Shown: in pieces, positions 1-7,108 of the stretch
Numbering within the stretch: the stretch's first letter is position 1
How the letters are laid out: each line of letters starts with the position of its first letter
NCBI GenBank assembly: GCA_027623235.1
Contig: JAQBVJ010000073.1
Span: 1 to 36,306, forward strand
Source of the DNA: Planctomycetota bacterium
GTDB taxonomy: Bacteria; Planctomycetota; Planctomycetia; Planctomycetales; Planctomycetaceae
Direction: 5' to 3'
DNA: 36,306 nt
Program-made: the position numbers and the translations under genes
The notes under the pieces: model-generated
Told to the model about the DNA's origin: nothing
Database searches by the model: none
What the model saw: only the letters and a program-made list of their open reading frames with translations

Positions 1-160
1 CGCCCGTTGAAATCACTCATCAATCGTTCAACCGTCACTCGAACTTCAACTAAACGTCGGACATCTCCGAAAACGGTCCGCGAGCCCTCAATGAAACAAT
101 CGACGGAGGCATCCGTCGAGCCGGACTCTGAGGCGAAGCGGAATCAACTCGACAAGAAAA
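1..160. other. Left edge; possible 3' tail of an upstream plus-strand gene
   Basis: No gene can be identified here. In the third frame from the left edge the plus strand is open until a TAA at 51-53, which would fit the last 16 codons of a gene entering from outside the window. The plus-oriented terminator at 161-196 supports a gene ending just before it. The other frame open across this stretch runs straight through the terminator and is probably not coding. The true end cannot be decided without the preceding sequence. Confidence 0.25.
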
Positions 161-196
161 GCGGCCGGTCCATGGACCGGCCGCTGTTTTTTTTTT
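161..196. terminator. Bidirectional intrinsic terminator with a perfect palindromic stem
   Basis: Positions 161-184 form a perfect 24-base palindrome (GCGGCCGGTCCA and its complement), and a run of ten T follows at 187-196 on the plus strand. On the minus strand the same stem is followed by TTTTCTTG (from 160 leftwards), so it can also end transcription of the DUF1501 gene that stops at 221. It therefore probably separates two convergent transcripts. Confidence 0.85.
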
Positions 197-220
197 GCGC
201 GTTGTGACAACTGTCAGAAC

Positions 221-1501
221 TCAGCTAAACAGCCCGTCAATCGGCGTCCCGTGGGGAATCAGCATCGCCGGGCGACCTGTTCGGGTCAGGTACTCCATGT
301 GGTGGTCAATGCCCAGTGCGTGGAAGATCGACGCGCCGATATCGTCCGGTTTGATCGACGTGTCGTCGGTCGGGCGGACCCCGTCTTTGTCCGTCGCACC
401 GATGAGCTGCGCTTTCCTGACACCGCCACCGGCGAGGACGCACCAGTTCGCGGCCGGGTAGTGGTCCCGCCCGACGTTCTGGTTGATCTTTGGAGTTCGA
501 CCAAACTCGCCCATCGCCACGACCAGCGTTCGCTCAAGCAGCCCTTTTTCCTTGAGAGCCGTGACGGCCGCGGTGAGGCCGGAATCCAAAGGCGGCATCA
601 GCCGGCGGTGACCGACGAAATTGTCCAGGTGAGTGTCCCAGCCCTGGTTCGTCACCGTGACAAAACTGACTCCCTTTTCGATCAGCCGCGTGGCCAGCAG
701 CAGACTCTGTTCCAGCTCGTTCGCGCCAAACAGTTTTTGAATACTCTCCGGTTCCTGGCTGACGTCGAACGCCGTCTGAGTCCGCTTCGACGTGATCATG
801 CTATAGGCCTGCTGGCCGAATGTGTCGAACGCCTCGACCAGCTGACTGTCTTTTTCCAGCTCGCGGAACTTCGTGTTGATATCTTTCAGAAGTGCCTCAC
901 GGCGGTTGACCTTTTCGACCGTCAACCCCTCGGCCAGAGAAATGCCCCGCACAGCGAACGGCTTGCCAGGCGTCGGTACCGCGTTCGTTTTGAACGGAGC
1001 AAAACCGTCGCCCATGTAACCGGCATTCCACTCGGTCTGGGGAATTGCGATGTACGGAGGCAGGTCGTCGAAGCCCGGCAGTTCCTTCGCGACGACGGAA
1101 CCAAGCGACGGGTACATGACCGCGGGGCTCGGTCGGTTTCCGGTCGAGATGTAACTTTGCCCGAGCGGATGCGACCCGGCCGAGTGCCCGATGCCTCGCA
1201 GAATCGTGAACTGATCGGCCATCTGAGCAATCTTCGGGAGATGCTCACAACACAAAAGACCGGGCAGCGAAGAATCAATCGACTTGAACTCACCGCGAGT
1301 TTCCGCCGACGCTTCCGGCTTCATATCGAGCGTGTCGAGATGAGCCGGTCCTCCAGCCAGATTCAGAAACAAAACGGCATCCGCAGTCGAAGCCGCCTTG
1401 TCGCCGGCCCGGCTCAACCGCAGCCAGTCCGGAAGCGCAAGCCCCGCCAGACCAAGGAAGCCCGCTTTGAGTGTCGTCCTGCGTGAAGGTTGATTTGCCA
1501 T
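221..1501 (-). CDS. DUF1501 family protein with twin-arginine signal
   Basis: The 426-residue product starts with SRRTTLK followed by a hydrophobic stretch, which fits a Tat signal and export as a folded protein. Family hallmarks are visible: LAGGPAHLDTLDMKP near residues 48-62, GWDTHLDN around residue 290, and MGEFGRTPKIN then GRDHYP near residues 330-345. DUF1501 is assigned to the alkaline-phosphatase-like clan (family knowledge), and the conserved Asp/His residues could bind metal, but no activity is established. The length is normal for the family. It is the downstream partner of the LRR/DUF1549/DUF1553 gene, which ends 163 bases upstream on the same strand. Such pairs are common in planctomycetes and suggest a joint extracytoplasmic function. 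No strong Shine-Dalgarno sequence precedes the ATG at 1501. Confidence 0.93.
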   Translation of the reverse strand: MANQPSRRTTLKAGFLGLAGLALPDWLRLSRAGDKAASTADAVLFLNLAGGPAHLDTLDMKPEASAETRGEFKSIDSSLPGLLCCEHLPKIAQMADQFTILRGIGHSAGSHPLGQSYISTGNRPSPAVMYPSLGSVVAKELPGFDDLPPYIAIPQTEWNAGYMGDGFAPFKTNAVPTPGKPFAVRGISLAEGLTVEKVNRREALLKDINTKFRELEKDSQLVEAFDTFGQQAYSMITSKRTQTAFDVSQEPESIQKLFGANELEQSLLLATRLIEKGVSFVTVTNQGWDTHLDNFVGHRRLMPPLDSGLTAAVTALKEKGLLERTLVVAMGEFGRTPKINQNVGRDHYPAANWCVLAGGGVRKAQLIGATDKDGVRPTDDTSIKPDDIGASIFHALGIDHHMEYLTRTGRPAMLIPHGTPIDGLFS

Positions 1502-1559
1502 GAAATCAGTCTCAAAATGGTGATTCTGTTTCTCTGCTACAGCACTCAGTAGAACCCCG

Positions 1560-1607
1560 AATAAACGCGAATGGACACGAATTCTTTAAGCACCATTGGC
1601 GTTTATT
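1560..1607. repeat. Palindromic intergenic repeat between DUF1553 and DUF1501 genes
   Basis: The arms at 1560-1574 and 1593-1607 are inverted repeats of 15 bases with one mismatch (core AATAAACGCGAATGG), separated by 18 bases. A related motif (CGCGAATGCACGC on the minus strand) follows at about 1609-1622. The sequence resembles dispersed repeats of the type 'CGTTTATTCGCGTCCATTCGCGG' seen between genes in many bacteria; that resemblance is from memory. It could act as an mRNA processing or attenuation hairpin between the two cassette genes. Confidence 0.6.
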
Positions 1608-1664
1608 AGCGTGCATTCGCGGTTTTTCTATTACTTTGACTGTTTTTCCGTCAGCGACCGCGCG

Positions 1665-4600
1665 TCAGTGATTAGCCATAAACTCCTGCGTATTAATCAG
1701 AGCCCACATGAGGTCACGCAGACCCTCCACATGATTCGGTGCTTCGTCGAGGTGCTTCGTTCCGCGAGCCAGTTCGGCTTCATCCGGTTTTCTGGTGAGC
1801 GTCCTCAGGTAAGCCTGCTCAATCAGCGCGGCGATCTTTTCCGGCTCGACTTCTTTACGAACGAGCTCCGGCTGTTTTGCTGCCGAGACCGTCCCCGTTT
1901 CCTGGAGCAGCGGTTCGCCGAGCTCCTTCGCGATCTGCTTGAGCCAGCCGTCCGGTCGCTCCAGCCAGCCGAGCAGCTCATGATCGTTCCTCACGTAGAG
2001 CGACTGCAGCAGAGTCGGCGAGGTCTGGCGTTCGCAGTCGCAGTTCGTTGTGCGAAGTGGCTTGCCGAAAACGAGCAGCGAGTAATCGATGCCGCGCGCC
2101 TGAATCGACAGCGGATGTTGAGCGATCTTTCGGCCGACGGTTTGTGAATTCAGCATCTTCATTTTCGCATCGCCAGCCGTCGCCTGGAGAATCGCGTCAA
2201 TCGTGGCTTCGGCGGGAAGGCGACGCAGGACCGCGTGGCTGAAGTTGCGTTCGTCTTCACGGTTCGTGTCGTTCGGCTGCCAGGACAACTGATAGGTGCG
2301 ACTGTTTGTGATCTCGCGGTGCAGCCACCTCAAGTCGTAGCCCTGCGCGACGAATTCGGACGCCAGATAATCGAGCAGTGCTTTGTTGCTCGGCGGGTTG
2401 GCCATGTTGAAATCGTCGGGCGGATCAACGATGCCCACGTTGAAGTAGTGAGCCCACAATCGATTGACGATGGCTCGTGCGAAGTACGGGTTGTCCTCGC
2501 TGACGAGCCACTCCATCAACACCTCGCGCGGGTCGTCCAGATCGTTGAGGTCCAGCTGCGGGCCACCGAGAATCCTTGCGATGTGAGGCGTCTTACGGGG
2601 CGGATCGATGTAGATCTCGTTCCAGGGAATCGGTTTGCCTTCCGCGGACACTCGCAGATACATCTGCCTGCGAAGGGCCGCCGTGTCGAGCTTTTTCGGG
2701 ACGCCAAGCTTCGCCTTCAGCGCGTTCTGCGCTTCCCGCGATTCCGGTGCGGCTCCCAGTTTCACGCGCGAGAAGAACTCGGTGAATTCCGTGAAGTCCT
2801 GCTTCGACCACTGATCGAACGGGTGTTTGTGGCACTGAGCACAGTCGAGCCGCACTCCCAGAAACACGTAGCCGAACGAGAGAGCCCGGTCCGTGTTAGC
2901 CGTGATGTTGCTGCGGAACCAGTAGTAGTGCATCGGGTTTTCAAGGTCCGCGAAATCTTCCGGCGTGCCGCGCCGCAGGTTGGCGCTTTGTTCCGACGCG
3001 TAGTCCATGTAGGCCTGCCCGGGCCGACGACTGCGGGCGAGCAGAATGCCGGCGACGATGCGATCCCAGCCGACGTTCTGTTCGACTCGCCGGTGGACCC
3101 ACTGCCGCCACTGATCGGCGGCCGGCGAGTTCATGTCGGTCGAGCCGAGGAACTGCGAGTTCATTCCGGTGAGGTCGCAAATGAGATTCGTCCACCACTC
3201 CACGTGCCCCGGATGCGCCAGCAATTCGTCGATCTTTCGGGACCGCTTTTCCGGCGAGGTGTCCGCAACGAACTCGATGAGTTGCTCGGGGGTCGGCAGT
3301 GTGCCGGCGATATCGAGGCTGACTCGTCGCAGGAACTCCGCATCGCTGCTGAGCTCCGACGGGACGATGCCAAGCTTCGACAGCTTCGCCACGACGATCT
3401 CATCGATCCTGGTCGGCGTCGGCACGGCAGGGTACGACTCGCCGGTCTGATCGGAAACCGGAAGAATCGCCTGCGTTGAAAAAATGCCGTTGTCGTAAAA
3501 CGAGATGACGTAGGAATCACCCGGCCCGACACACGTCATGAGTCCGTTTTCATCGACGTCGGCGACGGTATCGTTGTTCGTTTGAAACCGGGTGAGCGGC
3601 GTGACGTCTTCGCGAGAGCCGTCGGACCAAACGGCAACGACGTGCAGCTGAGCCGTCTCGCCCGGTTTCTTGAACACGACTTCGCGCGGGGTCACGTCGA
3701 GCCGCACGAAATGCGGCCGCTCATTCTCAACGCCTTTCGCGCCGGCCTCGATCCAGCGGCGAATCAGCTGGTGTTCCCAGCCGTCCTGCTTGAATCGCAG
3801 CCCGCCTTCGTGCTCTTCCTGCTGAGTCGGCTTGAGGATGATGAGGCTCTGTTCGGGATCTTTACGGTCGACACGAGGGAACTCGCCTGCGGTGAGAGCT
3901 TGGAGGTCCTCGTCGAAATCGTAGCCGAACATCGAAAGTCGAAATCCGCCCTTGCCCTGAAACGAACCGTGACACGCGCGGCCATTGCAGCCGAGTCGCC
4001 CGAGCAGCGGAATAATGTGTCGCTGAAAGTCAGGGACCTCGTCGGACGACGCAAATCGGGTGTCGGCTGACGAGAGGACGTCCTGCAGTTTCCCACCGGG
4101 CTGCGTCGATGCGTCATCGCTGGACGATCTAATCGGCTTGCGTCGTGGTTTCTGCAGAAATCGTTCGAGGGCACTGAGTTCTGAACCAGGCTCAGGTGAC
4201 AGTCGAATTCCCAGTTGCGGATTCGCCTCACGAAGCAGCGTCGAGGCCGCGTGGTCGAGACCCGTGCGACGAAGACTCAGCAGTTTCAGTGACTTGATTC
4301 CGGCAAGCCGTTCAGGAATCGCGACGGAAACCGGCGTCGCATCCAGGTCAAGCGACTGCAGTTTTGCGAGGGCAGCGAGATGCCCGAGGCCCTCGCCAGT
4401 CAGGCCGGTTCGCGACACATCAAGCACTCGCAGGTTCGACAGCTTCGCGATTTCCGCAAGGCCCGCGTCGCTGACAGACGTGCCCGAAAGAAGCAGCACT
4501 TCCAGATTCGGAAGTTGCGAAACGAACGCCAGTGTGGCATCGCCGATCGCGGTATCGCAAAGCGAAAGCGTGGTCAGCGTTTTCAGTCCGGCCAGATGAT

Positions 4601-5036
4601 GTGTGCCGGCGTCTGTAATTCTGGTGCCGTCCAGGTAAAGCCGTTCCAGTTTCGGCAGGCTCGCCAGCGACGGCATTCCCTCGTCACTCAGTTGCGAGTG
4701 TGAAAGAAACAGCGTGTCGAGATTCGTCAGCCGCGCCGCGTGAGCGATCCCGGCATCGGTGACGTCTGGCGAGACGATCGCGAGATAATCCAACTGAGCG
4801 AACTTCGCGACCGGAGCAACGTGCTCGTCCTTGACCATCGTCTTGCTGAAGCGGACAAAGCGGACGGTGCCGTCGCGATTTTTCTGCAGGTTGGACGCCC
4901 AGCCGCCAATTGCCTTGATGGCATCCTGCTGTTCCGGAGGCGTCTCCTGAAACGCCAGGGCGTTCGTTGAGAGCGAGCAGACGACGAAGCATGACAGCGC
5001 GAAGGCTGCCGACATTCGGCAAGGTGAAGCGTGCAT
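1665..5036 (-). CDS. Secreted LRR - cytochrome c - Big2 - DUF1549 - DUF1553 protein
   Basis: The product is 1123 residues from the ATG at 5036. That start is chosen over one 26 codons upstream because AAGGAG lies 7 bases before it and a Sec signal (hydrophobic stretch ending ALA-FQE) follows at once. Domains in order, approximate residues: about eight leucine-rich repeats (80-260); a cytochrome-like segment with CNGRACH (350-356), a CX4CH variant; a Big2-type Ig-like domain (442-520); DUF1549/PSCyt2 (542-755) with a canonical CAQCH (732-736); DUF1553/PSD1 (836-1085), ending near LMWALINTQEF. DUF1549 and DUF1553 are planctomycete-expanded domains of unknown biochemistry. Heme attachment and protein-protein recognition by the LRRs are inference. 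The DUF1501 partner gene lies directly downstream. The neighbour upstream is divergent. Confidence 0.93.
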   Translation of the reverse strand: MHASPCRMSAAFALSCFVVCSLSTNALAFQETPPEQQDAIKAIGGWASNLQKNRDGTVRFVRFSKTMVKDEHVAPVAKFAQLDYLAIVSPDVTDAGIAHAARLTNLDTLFLSHSQLSDEGMPSLASLPKLERLYLDGTRITDAGTHHLAGLKTLTTLSLCDTAIGDATLAFVSQLPNLEVLLLSGTSVSDAGLAEIAKLSNLRVLDVSRTGLTGEGLGHLAALAKLQSLDLDATPVSVAIPERLAGIKSLKLLSLRRTGLDHAASTLLREANPQLGIRLSPEPGSELSALERFLQKPRRKPIRSSSDDASTQPGGKLQDVLSSADTRFASSDEVPDFQRHIIPLLGRLGCNGRACHGSFQGKGGFRLSMFGYDFDEDLQALTAGEFPRVDRKDPEQSLIILKPTQQEEHEGGLRFKQDGWEHQLIRRWIEAGAKGVENERPHFVRLDVTPREVVFKKPGETAQLHVVAVWSDGSREDVTPLTRFQTNNDTVADVDENGLMTCVGPGDSYVISFYDNGIFSTQAILPVSDQTGESYPAVPTPTRIDEIVVAKLSKLGIVPSELSSDAEFLRRVSLDIAGTLPTPEQLIEFVADTSPEKRSRKIDELLAHPGHVEWWTNLICDLTGMNSQFLGSTDMNSPAADQWRQWVHRRVEQNVGWDRIVAGILLARSRRPGQAYMDYASEQSANLRRGTPEDFADLENPMHYYWFRSNITANTDRALSFGYVFLGVRLDCAQCHKHPFDQWSKQDFTEFTEFFSRVKLGAAPESREAQNALKAKLGVPKKLDTAALRRQMYLRVSAEGKPIPWNEIYIDPPRKTPHIARILGGPQLDLNDLDDPREVLMEWLVSEDNPYFARAIVNRLWAHYFNVGIVDPPDDFNMANPPSNKALLDYLASEFVAQGYDLRWLHREITNSRTYQLSWQPNDTNREDERNFSHAVLRRLPAEATIDAILQATAGDAKMKMLNSQTVGRKIAQHPLSIQARGIDYSLLVFGKPLRTTNCDCERQTSPTLLQSLYVRNDHELLGWLERPDGWLKQIAKELGEPLLQETGTVSAAKQPELVRKEVEPEKIAALIEQAYLRTLTRKPDEAELARGTKHLDEAPNHVEGLRDLMWALINTQEFMANH

Positions 5037-5043
5037 CAGAACG

Positions 5044-5049
5044 CTCCTT
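5044..5049 (-). promoter_or_regulatory. Shine-Dalgarno AAGGAG fixing the start at 5036
   Basis: On the minus strand AAGGAG is followed by 7 bases and then ATG. This decides the start of the LRR/DUF1549/DUF1553 gene against the longer frame that would begin at 5114. Confidence 0.8.
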
Positions 5050-5262
5050 CTGAGGTGGGCTATTTTTGTTGGGGCGGGTCCGGCTGACAGACGCCAGTCG
5101 GAGACTGCTGGCATGAGCGTTGTTGTCAGGAAACGATTGGACTCAAATCCGCGAGCAGACTCAGTCTCTCGCAGTCAGAAGGCCCTTACGCTATCACTCC
5201 CGCCCAACAGAAACCACGTCAACACCCCATCGCTCTTATTTCATTTTAAGTCGAAACTACTC
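5050..5262. promoter_or_regulatory. Divergent intergenic region
   Basis: About 210 bases separate the minus-strand start at 5036 from the plus-strand start at 5263, so promoters for both must lie here or overlap. I see no convincing -35/-10 pair or operator. Both flanking reading frames can be extended into this stretch, but no signal supports those extensions. Confidence 0.4.
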
Positions 5263-7098
5263 ATGTCTGCCAAAGCTGCCGAGGAAACCGTGTCCGCGCC
5301 GAAGAGTGCCTACGAGCAGCGGCTCGCGGCACATCGCGGGACGCTAAACGACCTTCAGGTGGCAGACGGACGATACGCTACCGGGCGAGGATTGTTGTTT
5401 CTGGTCGGTCTCGGGATCGCCTGGTTTGTGATTATCGAGGTGACTCTTCCCTCGCACTGGCTGCTGCTCCCGGCCTCGCTGTTTGCGGTCCTCGTGGTCG
5501 GGCACTCGCGGAACGCCCGGCAGATTCAACATGCCAAACGGGCGATCGACTTTTACGAACGCGGCCTCGACCGGCTCGACAATCGCTGGATCGGTGTCGG
5601 TCCGTCCGGTGACCGGTACAGAAATCTCGACCACCCGTATTCGGGTGACCTGGACATCTTTGGTGAGGGATCGCTGTTTGAGCTGCTGTGCGACGTGCGG
5701 ACAAGGCTTGGTGAGGATGTTCTCGCGAAATGGCTGTCCGAGACAGCCGAGCCGGACGTCATCCGCGAGCGCCAGGCGGCCGTCCTGGAATTGCGCGACC
5801 AGCTCGATTTTCGCGAGGAGCTCGCGCTGCTCGACGCGGACGTTCACGACGAGCTCGATCAGAATCAGCTGGCCCGCTGGGTGCGGGAAGAACCGCGACC
5901 GATCAGCCGCAAACAACGGACGGTGGCGATCATCCTCGGCTTCCTCGCGCCGCTGACCCTGGCCGCCTGGATGCTGGGTTACGGGCTCAGCCCGTTTCTG
6001 ATCATCGTGCTCATTGAAATCGCCTATTACGGAGTCGTCCTGCGGGAAATTCGTCACATCGGCAGCGAGGCGGACGAAGCGGGTGCGGGGCTGGCGATCC
6101 TGTTTCAGGTGTTGGAGCATCTCGAGCAGCAGCAGTTTTCCTCACCCTTGCTGAAGAAGCTGCGAGCCTCGCTGGACACCGAAGGTCACTCGCCGTCGTG
6201 GCAGATTGCAAAGCTGCGAAACCTGATTCAGACCCTGAATAACTGCATGCAGAATCAATTTTACGCCCCGATTGCGTTTCTGCTGGGACTGCCGGTGCAC
6301 GCGGTCCATCGGGTCGAGCGGTGGCGTGAGCGGATCGGACCACACATTGCCGGGTGGCTCGAAGCAGTCGGTCAGATTGAGGCCGTCAGCTCAATTGCCG
6401 GGCACGCCTTCGAGCGACCAGAAGACCCGTTCCCCGAGATCGTCGATCCCGCGAACGGTCCGTGTTTCGTTGCCGAAGAGATCGGGCATCCGCTGATCGC
6501 AAAAAAAGACTGCATTCGCAACGGCGTCCGGCTGGACGGTGAGCAGAGACTGATCATGGTCAGCGGCTCAAACATGTCCGGCAAGAGCACGCTGATGAGG
6601 ACGCTGGGGATCAACGCCGTTCTCGCGCTGAGTGGTTCGCCAGTCCGAGCGAAATCGCTGAAGCTCACACCGCTGCAGATCGGCACGGCCATGCGGGTCA
6701 ACGATTCCCTCCAGCAGGGAGCCTCGCTGTTTTACCAGGTGATCTCGCGGATCAAGTCAGTCGTCGAACTGGCAGGAGGCAAGCCACCGTTGCTCTACCT
6801 GCTCGACGAAATCCTGCAGGGCACCAACTCACACGACCGTCGGGTCGGTGCGGAGGGCATCATCCACCAGCTCGTCCGCCAGGGAGCGATCGGCCTGGTG
6901 ACGACTCACGACCTGGCCCTCACCCGGATCGTCGACAGCCTGGAAGGCCACGCGACGAACATCCACTTCGAGGACCACCTCATTAACGGGCGAATGTATT
7001 TTGATTATCGAATCCGCCCCGGAGTCGTCGAAAAGAGCAACGCCCTGGAACTGATGAGAATGATCGGTCTGGAAGTCGGCGACGATGGCGGAACGTAA
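5263..7098 (+). CDS. Membrane-anchored MutS-family ATPase
   Basis: The protein is 611 residues from the ATG at 5263. A longer frame from 5113 would add 50 low-complexity residues and is not preferred. Hydrophobic segments near residues 43-60, 64-80, 221-240 and 243-260 predict two membrane hairpins. The C-terminal third is a MutS-type ATPase: Walker A GSNMSGKST (435-443), Walker B LLYLLDE (510-516) and a TTHD switch (547-550). The N-terminal mismatch-recognition domain of MutS and the Smr domain of MutS2 are absent. A mismatch-repair role is therefore doubtful, and a membrane-linked DNA or signalling role is possible but unproven. It stands alone on the plus strand and converges on the next gene with a 10-base gap. 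Confidence 0.88.
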   Translation: MSAKAAEETVSAPKSAYEQRLAAHRGTLNDLQVADGRYATGRGLLFLVGLGIAWFVIIEVTLPSHWLLLPASLFAVLVVGHSRNARQIQHAKRAIDFYERGLDRLDNRWIGVGPSGDRYRNLDHPYSGDLDIFGEGSLFELLCDVRTRLGEDVLAKWLSETAEPDVIRERQAAVLELRDQLDFREELALLDADVHDELDQNQLARWVREEPRPISRKQRTVAIILGFLAPLTLAAWMLGYGLSPFLIIVLIEIAYYGVVLREIRHIGSEADEAGAGLAILFQVLEHLEQQQFSSPLLKKLRASLDTEGHSPSWQIAKLRNLIQTLNNCMQNQFYAPIAFLLGLPVHAVHRVERWRERIGPHIAGWLEAVGQIEAVSSIAGHAFERPEDPFPEIVDPANGPCFVAEEIGHPLIAKKDCIRNGVRLDGEQRLIMVSGSNMSGKSTLMRTLGINAVLALSGSPVRAKSLKLTPLQIGTAMRVNDSLQQGASLFYQVISRIKSVVELAGGKPPLLYLLDEILQGTNSHDRRVGAEGIIHQLVRQGAIGLVTTHDLALTRIVDSLEGHATNIHFEDHLINGRMYFDYRIRPGVVEKSNALELMRMIGLEVGDDGGT

Positions 7099-7108
7099 AG
7101 GACCTTGC

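Noticed and set aside
251..1486. Long plus-strand open frame of 411 codons opposite the DUF1501 gene
   Set aside because: Arg/Val-rich shadow of a high-GC gene with no domain and no start signal. The minus strand encodes a complete DUF1501 protein.
2235..3479. Plus-strand frame of 414 codons opposite the LRR/DUF1549/DUF1553 gene
   Set aside because: Antisense shadow with low-complexity Arg/Val composition. The opposite strand has clear domains.
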